A DNA stretch of 64,000 nucleotides from G963422445 sp963422445. Lineage in GTDB: Bacteria; Pseudomonadota; Alphaproteobacteria; Thalassobaculales; Thalassobaculaceae. The stretch is from assembly GCA_963422445.2 (NCBI GenBank), contig OY729512.2, positions 5,828,001-5,892,000 on the forward strand, read 5' to 3'. The notes beneath the pieces were generated by a model. That model saw only the letters and a list, made by a program, of their open reading frames with translations. It ran no database searches and was not told where the DNA came from. This document shows, one piece after another, positions 37,868-47,721 of the stretch (position 1 is the first letter of the stretch; each line of letters starts with the position of its first letter). Made by a program: the position numbers and the translations under genes.

Positions 37868-39726
37868 ATGATGGATGTGGGTGTCCGGAAATCTTTTATG
37901 GGGCCAGGACTTTGTCGTTGCGTCGATATCCCCCTTGACACGCGCGCCGGCGCGCGTGTCCGGGCAACACATCGCCAACCCTTCGCCCGCGCCCTGTACA
38001 TCAAGGCCCCCAGGCCCCACACCGACAAGGACGGCAAGCCCGTCCGAAGCCACAGGCTGATGCTCTCCCAGCGCGTCGGCAGCAGGGTGCGCCACAGGAC
38101 GCTGCTCAATTTCGGCCCCCACGATCCGATCCCGCGCGAGAAGTGGACGGAGGTCACCGCCCTCGCCGAGGCGCTGCTCCACGGCCGCCCGCCGCTACTC
38201 GAAGCCGCGCCGGACGTGCCGGCCGAGCCGAGGACATCGTCGCCAGGCTCAGGGCCAGGGGGGTCCGCAGCGAAGCGGCGCAGGAAGAGGCGCGCAAGCC
38301 CGACATCGCCACCGTCGCCCTCGATACCCTGGAGCACGAGACCCCGCACACGGTCGGCTGCGAGCGCCTGTGCCTCAAGGCCCTCGGCGATTCCCGGCTT
38401 CGCCGAAATCCTCCACGACCGGGGCATCAAGGACCGCGAAGGGCGCATCGCGCGCTGCTCGTCGCCAGGAGGGTCGATCCCGCCAGCGCGCGCGAGACCA
38501 GCCGCTGGCGACGCCGCGACAGTGCGACCGCCGCGCTTCTTCCGCTGGACGGCGCCCGCAAGGCGCTTGAGCGCATCGGCGCCCTTCTCTGGCACCACCG
38601 GGCCGCCATCCAGCGGGAGCTGTTCAACCGTGAGCGCGCGCTGCTCGACATCCCCGACACCATCGTCTTCTAAGATCTCACCAATCTTCACGACCATGGC
38701 CACACACACGGAGAGCTCCTCCCGCTTCGGGCGCTCCAGGCAGAAGCGCGGCGCTTGTCCCCTGATCACGCTGGCGCCGGCTTCCCGCGCAGGTGCGAGA
38801 TCCGGCCGGGCACCGCGCGAGCCGGGCCGGCTGGAGGACGCGCTGGCCAGGCTCGAGGCGGTGTGCGGCGGCACGGCGCCGAAGCCCACGCTGGTCATGG
38901 ACGCGGGCATCGCCAGCGCGGAGAACATCCTGTGGCTGGGCGAGCGGGGCTACGACTGGATCGCCCTCGGTCGGGGCGGCGGCGAGGTCTTGCTGATCAC
39001 CAGCGCGCATCACGAAGGGCGCGGCTCTCTGTCGTCAGCGAGGGCAAGAAGAAGGCCGAGACCTCGATCCTGGGCCTGACGCGGACCCGCTTCGATGCGG
39101 CGCTGGAAAGGCTCTACAGCGGCCTCCCGGTCAAGGGCCGCCTCAAGCGCTACGACAGGGTGCTGGAGAGCATAGGCCGCCTCAAGCAGCGCTTCCCTGC
39201 GGTCGCCAGGCCCTACGAGATCACGCTCGAGACGGCGGACACCGGTGCCAACCCGTCTGCCGTACGCTTCAAGCGCAGGCCGCAATACGACGAGGCCGAT
39301 GAGGGCGCCGGCGCCGATGGGCTGCGCACCAGCCACGTCGACTGGGATATCGAGACGGTCCTGCGGACCGACTGGCGTATCACCGACATCGAGGCCCCCT
39401 TCCGCAGCCTGAAGTCCGAGCTCGGCCTTCGCCCGATCTGCCACCAACGCGACCGTCGCATCGCGACCCACCTGCGGATTGCCGTGCTGGCCTGTCACGC
39501 CGTGCATCTGATCCGTACCCGGCTTGCCGCACGGGGCAGTGCGGGGCATCGGTCAGCGACGGTCCTGCGGAGCTGGGTGCGGATCACCACGCGCCTGCGC
39601 CAGACCGACGCCACGTTGATCGTCAACCGCCAGGACACGCGCCCGGCCGCCGAGGGTGCCGAAATCTCCTCGGCAGCGGCTGTGGACCCCGCCATCCACC
39701 GCAGGAGGGCCCGTCTGACGAGCTGA
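37868..39726 (+). pseudogene. IS1634-family transposase, multiply frameshifted
   Basis: Frame one gives ALYIKAPRPHTDKDGKPVRS and RVRHRTLLNFGPHDPIPREK; frame two IGALLWHHRAAIQRELFNR; frame one again PTLVMDAGIASAENILWLGE (catalytic Asp region) with YDWIALGRG; frame three VSEGKKKAETSILGLTRTRF, SHVDWDIETVLRTDWRITDI and FRSLKSELGLRPICHQRDR. At least four frame changes are needed. It is the fuller relative of the fragment at 3521-3880. Confidence 0.8.
37937..37960. repeat. Perfect 24-bp palindrome
   Basis: GACACGCGCGCC followed directly by its exact reverse complement GGCGCGCGTGTC, with no spacer. It lies at the start of the IS1634 transposase region and could form a hairpin in the transcript that blocks translation or external read-through. 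Confidence 0.7.
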
Positions 39727-40253
39727 CAGAATCCAACAAAATGTGGGGCCATGTTGAAATCGGCCAAGAAAAATATCGTCCTATATCAAAGCGATAAAGG
39801 ACAACGGAACAAAAAATGCCAACCTGGGTCGAGGTTTGGAGCCTCCGGGAAATCCGGTACGGTTCGACGGCGGGTTTGTGTCAGACGCTGATTGCGCTGA
39901 TGCCGCCACACGATGTTGACATCGAGAGTCGTCTGGTACGGTGTGTTGATGATGCGCAAGCCGCCGTCCCCGCGCTCGAACATCCATGAGTCAGCGCAAG
40001 CATTCTCGGCGGATCAGGTGAAAAATGTTCGTAACTGCCCAAGTCTGATTACGGTTCTGCTCCCGGCGGCCTGGTTCACGGCACGTGGTTTTATGGTGAG
40101 CCGCGCCCTGCCCATTGTGCAAAAACAATCCAAATATGAAGCAAGGTGTACGTCGGAAGCAGGCAAAATAGTTCCTGATTACCCTCGAATCTAAGCAGTA
40201 TTTAATATCGAATACTGGCATGTAATTTGATGATAGAAATAAGGATATTAACA
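39727..40253. other. Stretch between two dead IS elements, no gene seen
   Basis: Around 520 bases, with GC falling toward the right. Minus-strand frames exist (for example one starting MFERGDGGLRI near 39983), but none resembles a known protein. Confidence 0.4.
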
Positions 40254-41197
40254 TGGCGCGCAACCCAGTGCAGTTCCAGATAAGGAATCAGCCTCAACGC
40301 GTTCCTCTCCCTCTACGGCAGCGAAGACCAGTGCTTCGACGCCCTCTTTCAATGGCGATGGCCGAACGGCTTTCTGTGCCGACACTGCGCCCATGACCGG
40401 TGCTGTCAGTTGAATACCCCAAAGCTCCAGCAGTGCAACCGCTGCCATCGCCAGACCTCCATTACCGCCGGGACCCTCTTCGAGGCCACCAAGCTCCCGC
40501 TCACGGTGTGGTTCCAGGGCCTCTACTTCATGACCCAGGACAAGAAGGGGTGCTCTGCGATGACGCTGCACCGCCAGCTCGGCATCTCCTACAACGCGGC
40601 GTGGCGCAGGCGCCACAAGCTGATGCAGGTGATGATGGAGCGAGACCGAGAGCACCCGCTCGGCGGGTCGGTCCAACGCGACGATGCCTACTCTCGGGGG
40701 CGAGCGCAGCGGCGGCAAGCGCGGGCGGGGGCGCGCCGGGCAAGACCCCGTTCGTCGCCGCGGTCGAGACCAATGAGCAGGGACATCCGCTGTGCGTGAC
40801 GCTCACCGTGGTCGAGGGCTTCCGTCTCACTGAAGTCGCCGCCTGGGCGCAGCAGCACCTGAGCCCGGGCACGCAGGTGCTCTGCGATGGGCTGACCTGC
40901 TTCAATGGCGTGACCGCGGCAGGCTGCGTGCATGAGCCGATGGTGACCGGCGGCGGGAAAGCTGCGGTCGAGCACCCCGAGTTTCGTTGGGTGAACACAA
41001 TTCTTGGCAACATCAAGAGCGCCTTGTGTGGCACCTGTCATGCGATTCGTCCCAAGTATGCCCAGCGCTATCTCGCGGAGGTCGTGGACCGGTTCAATCG
41101 TCGTTTCGACCTGCCCGAGATCATCCCCGGACTGGTCTACGTGGCGCTGCGGACACCGCCGATGCCGGAGAGGCTACTCAAATTGCGCTTGGCTTGA
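40254..41197 (+). pseudogene. IS1595 (ISXO2-like) transposase D, two frameshifts
   Basis: Starts MARNPVQFQ, the usual ISXO2-like N-terminus, then shifts near 40290 into LNAFLSLYGSEDQCFDALF, the zinc ribbon CRHCAHDRC then CNRCHRQTSITAGTLFEATK, and LPLTVWFQGLYFMTQDKKG. A second shift near 40685 gives GKTPFVAAVETNEQGHPLC, VNTILGNIKSALCGTCHAIR and RYLAEVVDRFNRRFDLPEI. Terminal repeats could not be recognised. It borders the lar operon. Confidence 0.8.
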
Positions 41198-41340
41198 GTG
41201 GTAATTAAGGAAACAGTTTGGCTCGGCCAACGCTGCTTTCCGAATATTCATGATTAAGGGTCCGTACAAAACGTCGAAAGCAACCGATGTCGTGTTTGTC
41301 GACGACATTTCTCGCGGATCCAGATGGGACGGCGAGCGCA

Positions 41341-42021
41341 TCAGACTGGGCTTTCCTTATCTCGTGCCGCCAACGTCCGCAATGCGATGCAGGCCGCTCC
41401 ATATCCATTGTCGACATTCGTCACCGCGAGCCCCGGCGCGCAACTCGCCAGCGCCGCGTTCAGGGCAACCATCCCACCAGCGCCAACGCCATATCCGTTC
41501 GAGGTGGGCACCGCAATCACGACACCGCCCGAGAGACCGCCCACGACACTAAACAGCGCCCCTTCCATACCAGCGCAAACGATGACGACAGGCATGGCCT
41601 TGAGCAAGTCGCGGTGCTCCATGATCCGCCACAGACCGGCAACCCCGACATCGGCGATTTCCTGGCTCACAATACCGTGAAATCGCAGCGTTCGGGCAGC
41701 CTCGCGGGCGACTCCAATATCCGAGGTTCCGCCTGTCAAGATCGCCACCGCGCCCGGTGTCCGCGGCAATGGAATTCGGGCCGTCATCGCTGTCCGGGAA
41801 ACAGGATCATAATCAAGCCAGGATCTGTGGGCTTCCGGCAACGCCTCGAACCGCGCCGCCGTCAACCGGGTTACGAGCACCTGCCCGACCGCATCATGGG
41901 CCTGGTCCATGGCTTCGACAATCTGCTCAGGCGTCTTCCCTTCGGCGAGGACAGCTTCGGCGAGGCCGATCCTGCCATATCGGCCAACATCGAAGCGAAC
42001 CGTGCCAACTTCATCGGTCAT
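41341..42021 (-). CDS. larB: Nickel-pincer cofactor biosynthesis carboxylase/hydrolase LarB
   Basis: LarB carboxylates the pyridinium ring of nicotinic acid adenine dinucleotide at C5 and releases AMP, the first step of nickel-pincer nucleotide (NPN) synthesis. 226 residues; the C-terminal two thirds are PurE-like (VAILTGGTSDIGVAREAART, VVIVCAGMEGALFSVVGGL, AVPTSNGYGVGAGGMVAL). The N-terminal part has VRFDVGRYGRIGLAEAVLAE. Its ATG overlaps the larE stop by four bases. It is the last gene of a larA-C-E-B operon. Confidence 0.94.
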   Translation of the reverse strand: MTDEVGTVRFDVGRYGRIGLAEAVLAEGKTPEQIVEAMDQAHDAVGQVLVTRLTAARFEALPEAHRSWLDYDPVSRTAMTARIPLPRTPGAVAILTGGTSDIGVAREAARTLRFHGIVSQEIADVGVAGLWRIMEHRDLLKAMPVVIVCAGMEGALFSVVGGLSGGVVIAVPTSNGYGVGAGGMVALNAALASCAPGLAVTNVDNGYGAACIALRTLAARDKESPV

Positions 42022-42818
42022 TGCGTCGCGTCCACAAACGCGCTGCCCTGACGATAGGCATCGAAAGCAGCCGGCCCGGCCTGTCCATGCGCCGCGAGAA
42101 TCTCGGCGACCCGGTCACGGTCCGCGCGGCCAAGCCGCATCAGAAACGCCGGCTCAAGCTCGACCACCACGCCGGAATTCCGAACCCGGCACCGTATCGT
42201 GCCGTCGCCGAGCGACATCCGGAGCACCACTTCGATCGCTTCAATGAGGGCGAGGCGTTCCGGCGTGACCCTGATCCCGGTTTCAATGCGGCTCGACAGG
42301 CAAGGTGCCGCCGGTAGATCGGCCAGATCGTCAAGGCCGAGATCGCTGGCAATCCCCCTGACATCACTCTTGGCGATGCCGGCTTCGACATAAGGGTGCC
42401 GCACACGATGATTGTTCGCCGCCTTGAGACCAGGACGGAAATCGCCCAGATCGTCAAGATTGGTACCCGAGACGATGGTCGCCGCCGTAAAGCCGGCGAT
42501 TCTGGAATAGAGATTGGTCTTGCAAAAGAAACAGCGATTGAGCGGGTTTTCAAGATAACGCGGATCGTTCATCTCTTCAGCATTGATGATGTCCAGTCGC
42601 CATCCGCCTCGTGACGCATGCGCCCGCACCCGGGCCGTCGCCGCAGCCGGTACCGCTGGCGAAAGCGCATGGAACATGGTCGCCCGTTCACCGATCCTTG
42701 CCTGTGCAACATGCGCCAGCGTCATGCTGTCCACGCCCCCGCTGACGGCAATCGCCAATGACCCGATGCCGTCGATCACCGTTTCCAGACAACCTATTGC
42801 AGCGTTGCAATCAGTCAT
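42018..42818 (-). CDS. larE: ATP-dependent sacrificial sulfur transferase LarE
   Basis: LarE converts the dicarboxylated pyridinium mononucleotide to the bis-thiocarboxylate, giving up a cysteine sulfur per turn (in LpLarE). 266 residues; PP-loop SGGVDS at 26-31 for AMP activation, NRCFFCKTNLYSRIA, SGTNLDDLGDFRPGLKAA, and the sacrificial cysteine equivalent at Cys173 in PAAPCLSSRIETG (position 176 in L. plantarum). ATGA overlaps at both ends couple it to larC and larB. Confidence 0.94.
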   Translation of the reverse strand: MTDCNAAIGCLETVIDGIGSLAIAVSGGVDSMTLAHVAQARIGERATMFHALSPAVPAAATARVRAHASRGGWRLDIINAEEMNDPRYLENPLNRCFFCKTNLYSRIAGFTAATIVSGTNLDDLGDFRPGLKAANNHRVRHPYVEAGIAKSDVRGIASDLGLDDLADLPAAPCLSSRIETGIRVTPERLALIEAIEVVLRMSLGDGTIRCRVRNSGVVVELEPAFLMRLGRADRDRVAEILAAHGQAGPAAFDAYRQGSAFVDATQ

Positions 42819-44005
42819 CCCTCGGGCTCCTCAAGCCAGCGCCGCAGCCCGTTGCGCGCCGCATGGTCATCCCCGGCTCCGGCCAGTTGATCCATGTCGA
42901 TTTTCATTGTCGGGATATTGTTGGGGCGCATCACTTCGGTTCCGCTGTATCCCTCGACCTCGATCTCGGACCGGGCCAGCATGGCGCGCTGCTCGAAACG
43001 CCAGCGCAAACCGGTCGTCGTGGTCTGAAGGAAACAACCGTCAATCACCTGATCGATCCGCTCCGGCTTGCAAAGAACCCGGATCGAAATCGCGACCCGT
43101 CCCTTCTTGCCCATCACCGTGAACTGCACGACATCGAGAACGGATCGAAAGGCGCGCAGACGATCGAGACCGACTGCAAGATCCTCCGGCGTTTGATCGT
43201 CAACCTCGAACGACACGACACCAACCTCACCGGCCAGGGGCGCGGTGGACGGCCGCCGCAATGTGTTCTCGTCTCCGAACGCGATCAGCCGCAGAACATT
43301 GGCGAGGCCCTTGGTCTTCCGGGTTCCCAACCCGTGGCCGGATACGAGCAGAAAACCGTCCGGCCGGCGCTGGCCGCGGCGGATGTCAAGATGGGCCAGG
43401 ATCGCCGCTCCGGTCGGCGTCACGCGCTCCCCCGGAAAACCGTCGTCAATCCATTTGAACCCCTTCAATAATTGCGCTGTCGCTGGCGCCGGCACCGGCA
43501 GCGGACCATGCGCCGTCTGTACCGTTCCCGACCCCATTGGCAGGTCGCCGACAGACCATGTGGCGTCCAGCAAATCGATCGCGGTCGCCGCGCCAACGAT
43601 ATCGGCGATCGAATCCCATCCTGCAAGTTCATGAAAATGCACGTTGTCAATCGACACGCCGTGAATTCCGGCTTCAACCTCGGCCAAACGACGAAAGATA
43701 TCGATCGCGCGATCCCGGATCGTCTTCTCGACAGTCTTTCTCAGCAATTTGCGGATATCGCGATAGGATCCCGTCGCATGCGCATCAGCATCGCCAGAGA
43801 TCTCAACCCGGGTTCCGGTAACGCCGCCCGATTCGCCGTCCACCACATCCACCGACCAGCCTTCGGGAAGGCCAGCCCCGCGAATTGCATCGACGATTGG
43901 CTCTTTGTAATGCGGCCAGGCATCAATAATGGCCGCCAGGAACATGTCGCCAGCCAATCCGCCTACGGGATCAAGATGTATATGCACGACTGCCCCCGTA
44001 TTCAC
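42815..44005 (-). CDS. larC: Nickel insertion protein LarC
   Basis: LarC is the CTP-dependent cyclometallase that inserts nickel to make NPN. 396 residues with HIHLDPVGGLAGDMFLAAII at the N-terminus, HFHELAGWDSIADIVGAATA, the segment TPTGAAILAHL and a C-terminal domain. In Lactiplantibacillus, larC is split by a programmed frameshift; here it is one uninterrupted frame. Start is GTG, overlapping the larA stop (GTGA). Its own stop overlaps larE. Confidence 0.94.
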   Translation of the reverse strand: MNTGAVVHIHLDPVGGLAGDMFLAAIIDAWPHYKEPIVDAIRGAGLPEGWSVDVVDGESGGVTGTRVEISGDADAHATGSYRDIRKLLRKTVEKTIRDRAIDIFRRLAEVEAGIHGVSIDNVHFHELAGWDSIADIVGAATAIDLLDATWSVGDLPMGSGTVQTAHGPLPVPAPATAQLLKGFKWIDDGFPGERVTPTGAAILAHLDIRRGQRRPDGFLLVSGHGLGTRKTKGLANVLRLIAFGDENTLRRPSTAPLAGEVGVVSFEVDDQTPEDLAVGLDRLRAFRSVLDVVQFTVMGKKGRVAISIRVLCKPERIDQVIDGCFLQTTTTGLRWRFEQRAMLARSEIEVEGYSGTEVMRPNNIPTMKIDMDQLAGAGDDHAARNGLRRWLEEPEG

Positions 44006-45288
44006 GCCGCCGGTCGGTATACCGGAATGACATAGGGACCTTCCGGAACAACTGCGATCGAATCATCCCCCGATTTTGCGACGCTTGCCGCCACATAGCG
44101 ATCCAGATCATAGATCCGGCTGACCCCCGTCAGCGGCCAGTCCGCCTCGTCAAGCGCTCGCGCATAAAGATGAACATTGCCGATGCGCATGGGCTTGAGC
44201 TGCATTTCGGTCTGCCATTCGTCGATATCCGCGAAGACCTTGGCATTGACCGCGTCAAGAAACCGGTCCGGCCCCAACTCGACAAGCCGCCGCTGGGCCG
44301 CCACGAATTCGGATGAGCCCATGCCCTCACCGCAGTCCGACACCACGATCAGGTCGCCGCCCGGCTCGAGAATGTCGATCGGGCCAACCATTCCCTTCAC
44401 GGTCTGATAATAGTTCTGATCGAGCGGATAACCCGCGCAACTGGTGACCACGGTCCGGAAACGCCTTGGCACGGCGACCTCGGCGTATTGACGGATCATT
44501 TCGACGGCAGCGAGATGACTTTCGACAATCTCTCCGAAATTGAGGAAGGACGGATTGCGGTTTTCATCGATCACTGCATTGACCGCCAGGGCGCCGCCGA
44601 CCATCCGGACGATCTCGAGTTGGTCCTCATGTAGGGGATTGCCATCCAGAACGCAGTTCACTGCCAGCGGATGTTCCATATACCGGGCCGAATGAAACGT
44701 CGTGATGGTATCGCTGTGGGCGATACCCGGCGCGATCACTTTCCGGCCGCCTGAATAACCGGCCATGAAATGCGGTTCGACCAAACCCGTCGCGATCTTG
44801 AGATCGGCGTCGACGAAACGGCGATCGAGCCGGACGACATTCCCTTTGGTCGTCGTCCCGACATGGACATGGTCGTCATCGTTGCGAGCGAAATGGTTCA
44901 CCACCTGCACGGTCTGCAGCACCCAGGGATCACCCACAAGTTCTTCGAGTTCGGCGCCTTCGTTCGGGCGATGCAAACCGGTCGCGACCAATACGGTGAT
45001 ATTGCCGGCCTCGATACCGGCGTCGAGCAGGTAACGGACCAGAGGGCCAAGTATTAATCCATTGGGAACCGGCCGGGTAATATCGCAAATCAGAATACAG
45101 GCCGTACGGGCATCAGTGGCCATCTGATCGAGCGGCGGTGAGCCGACCGGTTCGGCGAATGCTACATCAAGGGCCGCAGCCGGATCGGCAATCAGCGGCA
45201 TCTCCGGCTTGCGTATGACAGTGACATTCCAGTCCGGGGAAAGACCCAACGGGATTTTGCCCCGCCCGAAGTTCAGGTCGACGCGCAT
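44002..45288 (-). CDS. larA: LarA-family nickel-dependent 2-hydroxyacid racemase/epimerase
   Basis: LarA-type enzymes use NPN tethered to a Lys to racemise or epimerise 2-hydroxy acids by hydride transfer. The 428-residue protein keeps the functional residues close to L. plantarum positions: Arg72 (DITRPVP), His106 (TGLHRP), His173 (EPHFMAGYSGG), the pincer-binding Lys183 (GGRKVIAPG) and His199 (TTFHS). I chose the ATG at 45288 (MRVDLNFGRGK) since upstream codons are not conserved. The substrate may be lactate or another 2-hydroxy acid. No lar transporter or regulator gene is seen nearby. Confidence 0.93.
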   Translation of the reverse strand: MRVDLNFGRGKIPLGLSPDWNVTVIRKPEMPLIADPAAALDVAFAEPVGSPPLDQMATDARTACILICDITRPVPNGLILGPLVRYLLDAGIEAGNITVLVATGLHRPNEGAELEELVGDPWVLQTVQVVNHFARNDDDHVHVGTTTKGNVVRLDRRFVDADLKIATGLVEPHFMAGYSGGRKVIAPGIAHSDTITTFHSARYMEHPLAVNCVLDGNPLHEDQLEIVRMVGGALAVNAVIDENRNPSFLNFGEIVESHLAAVEMIRQYAEVAVPRRFRTVVTSCAGYPLDQNYYQTVKGMVGPIDILEPGGDLIVVSDCGEGMGSSEFVAAQRRLVELGPDRFLDAVNAKVFADIDEWQTEMQLKPMRIGNVHLYARALDEADWPLTGVSRIYDLDRYVAASVAKSGDDSIAVVPEGPYVIPVYRPAA

Positions 45289-45752
45289 CACCTTGTCCCT
45301 TGTTGCTTCATGACACACTTTCCATGTTATGGCATCCGAAAGGTGTTTAACAAACACTGAGCGAAAGGCGGAAAGACTTCGAGGCGTCTCCCGTACCAAA
45401 CAGGATCGAGGCAAGGCCACGATAACCAGGACCTGGGCGGCAAACGGGCCCTGATCAGAATCGTGACCACGACACCATGGCGGTCCGTCGTCGCAAGTCG
45501 CACGCGTTTGCACCGTACAGCGCCGGACCTCAAGGGTCCGGAGCGATCGAAGGATCATGATGCAAGAGCGATCAGTGGCGACGACTGGATCCGCGATTCC
45601 GAACAACTGACATGCAGCAGCGATCGCAAGCTGCCCGGCAACCGGGTAAATACCGTGCTCCAAATTCTCCCGAAACCGCAGCCGGCCAATCTGGAGACCA
45701 GTGATCCGGTCATCGCATCCCATTTAAGCGCCAGACCAAAACCGGCATGTCG
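45289..45752. other. Upstream region of the lar operon
   Basis: About 460 bases between larA and the end of the protease-like gene, both on the minus strand. The larA frame is open through most of it, but without family similarity. It should hold the lar promoter; I could not define it. Confidence 0.4.
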
Positions 45753-46712
45753 TCAATGGAGTTTCGGGCGCTTCAGCATTTCGTTCCTGGCGACCGACGT
45801 AATGGTCGTCTCGACAATGTCACCGTCGCGCCCAAGCGTCAGAGGGACTTCAACGCCCGCGGGTCCGAGGGACCAGACCTTGCGAAACAGGTCTGTCAGC
45901 GAATCGATGGGCTGATCGGCAACGGCAAGCACGATGTCATGCAACTGGATATCGGCCTGATCGGCAGGACCGTTCTGTACCAGCCCGGCAATTTCGACCC
46001 GACGATCGGACTCGGTACCGAACATCCCCATCCATGGCCGAGCAGAGCGGTTCGGACGGCCAAGGGTCATCATGTCCTCATAAATCGGCGACAGCAGATC
46101 AATCGGAACCATCATGTTGCCGTCGACCGACTTGTCATCGGAGCCACCCTGCTGGATGAATAACGACCCAACGCCAATCAACTCGCCGTTCTGACCGATC
46201 AAACCCGTTCCGCCCCAGTTCCGGTGCATCGGGGCCGTGAAGATCGCTTCGTCGAGCAGATACTCCCAATACCCGGCAAACTCACGGACGGCGATTACCT
46301 CGGCACTGATCGATCCTGCCGCTCCACCGAATCCCGCGACAACAACCGAATCGCCCTCACGCACGGTCGAGGACCGGCCGATCGGAATCGTTGTCGTGTC
46401 GAGACGGCCGAGGGCCTGGACCAGCCCGAAACCACTCTCCTGGTCATAGCCAAGGATATGGCCCTGTACGACATTGCCGGCATGGTCGGTAATCCAGATG
46501 GTTTCGGCCTCGGTAATCAGATATCCAATGGTCAGGATCACGCCCCGATCCTGGATGACGATCCCGTTGCCGCTGCGTTCGGTTCCGAGCACCGAAGCCG
46601 TAAAGGCGTCATCGGGAATCTGCGCCCTGACGGACACCATTGCCGTGTACACCTTCGAGATGTCGTAGGCGTAATCTTCTCGGCGCGGGGGTTTTCCTGC
46701 TTTTTCGGCCAT
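45753..46712 (-). CDS. Trypsin-like S1C/PDZ protein lacking the catalytic triad
   Basis: 319 residues with an HtrA-like chymotrypsin fold (SVLGTERSGNGIVIQDRGVI, HILGYDQESGFGLVQALG) and a C-terminal PDZ domain (IAGLVQNGPADQADIQLHDI). The triad positions are all changed: Tyr64 in LTIGYLI instead of the His in LTNxHV, Gly94 instead of Asp, and Trp166 in RNWGGTGLIG instead of the Ser of GNSGG. No signal peptide is apparent at MAEKAGKPPRRE. It is probably a pseudoprotease with a binding or scaffold role. Such proteins occur in alphaproteobacteria, so this is likely ancestral rather than local decay. Confidence 0.83.
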   Translation of the reverse strand: MAEKAGKPPRREDYAYDISKVYTAMVSVRAQIPDDAFTASVLGTERSGNGIVIQDRGVILTIGYLITEAETIWITDHAGNVVQGHILGYDQESGFGLVQALGRLDTTTIPIGRSSTVREGDSVVVAGFGGAAGSISAEVIAVREFAGYWEYLLDEAIFTAPMHRNWGGTGLIGQNGELIGVGSLFIQQGGSDDKSVDGNMMVPIDLLSPIYEDMMTLGRPNRSARPWMGMFGTESDRRVEIAGLVQNGPADQADIQLHDIVLAVADQPIDSLTDLFRKVWSLGPAGVEVPLTLGRDGDIVETTITSVARNEMLKRPKLH

Positions 46713-46875
46713 AGCACCAGCTTTGGAACCGGAGTTATCAACTATTAGGACAGGCTTGGCTGCTTGAAAAGATGGCCTTCACGAAACATCGGCCACGCGC
46801 TGCCTGACACCGTCGTGACATCTTGATCGTATCGCCGCCGGCGGCGGAATGCCACCCGAGCAGTCACCGATTCTC

Positions 46876-47502
46876 CTACGCGGGCAGGTTCATCCCGCGG
46901 GTCAGGGCCGGACGCGTCATCAACTCGTCATACCAGCGCTTGACGTTTGGAAAATCGTCTAGATCGACCTCCTGCCAGTCATGCCGAAAGACCCACGGCA
47001 AAGTGCAGAAATCGGCGATCGACAGCTCTTCATTAGCCAGATAGCGGCGTCCTTCGAGCCGGGCATCCAGAACGCCGTAAAGCCGCCGGCACTCGTTGTA
47101 GTAGCGGTTGATCGCGTAGGGCACGGATTCCTTCGCCGCCCGCTTGAAATGGTGGACCTGCCCGAAAATCGGACCAATACCGCCCATCTGGAACATCACC
47201 CACTGCAGCACCTCATAACGCCGCGCCATATCCGCCGGCATGAACTTACCGGTCTTTTCGGCCAGATACATCAGGATGGCGCCGGATTCGATCACGGTAT
47301 ACGGCTTGCCGCCGGGTCCGTCCGGGTCAACGATCGCCGGGATCTTCGAATTCGGATTGATCTTGACAAAGTCGTCGGAGAACTGGATGTCGGTTGAAAT
47401 GTCGATCGGATGAATATTGTACGGCAGGCCGCACTCCTCAAGCATTATCGTCGCCTTCTTGCCGTTCGACGTCTTCCAAGTATAGAGCTCAATCGATGCC
47501 AT
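46876..47502 (-). CDS. Glutathione S-transferase (YfcG/Nu-like)
   Basis: 208 residues. The N-terminal thioredoxin-like domain has LYTWKTSNGKKATIMLEECG with a Thr/Asn-rich active site as in Nu-class YfcG, NPNSKIPAIVDPDGPGG and the gamma-glutamyl binding ESGAILMYLAEKTGKF. The C-terminal helical domain includes LSIADFCTLPWVFRHDWQ. Likely a disulfide-bond reductase using glutathione. It is divergent from cysD. Confidence 0.92.
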   Translation of the reverse strand: MASIELYTWKTSNGKKATIMLEECGLPYNIHPIDISTDIQFSDDFVKINPNSKIPAIVDPDGPGGKPYTVIESGAILMYLAEKTGKFMPADMARRYEVLQWVMFQMGGIGPIFGQVHHFKRAAKESVPYAINRYYNECRRLYGVLDARLEGRRYLANEELSIADFCTLPWVFRHDWQEVDLDDFPNVKRWYDELMTRPALTRGMNLPA

Positions 47503-47721
47503 GCGGATGTCCTTAACATGATGTGCCGCGCGAAGTCCGGGCGACCGTAACCCAGATCACCGCCAACAGCAATGTCGGACACGAATTTCGTTGCCCGATC
47601 ACAACGCCAGACCACCGTGACATGCTGGCAACCGGCAGAGACCGGTGCCGAGCGAGTCGCAACGGTACGGCATTTCGGATATAGATCGTCAATTGTCAAA
47701 CCTTGCCATCCTGGACCAGAC

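Noticed and set aside
42815..44005. larC programmed frameshift as in Lactiplantibacillus
   Set aside because: The larC frame is continuous over 396 residues; no slippage site is needed.
44002..45723. Longer LarA beginning upstream of 45288
   Set aside because: The extra 145 residues have no similarity to LarA; MRVDLNFGRG matches the family start.
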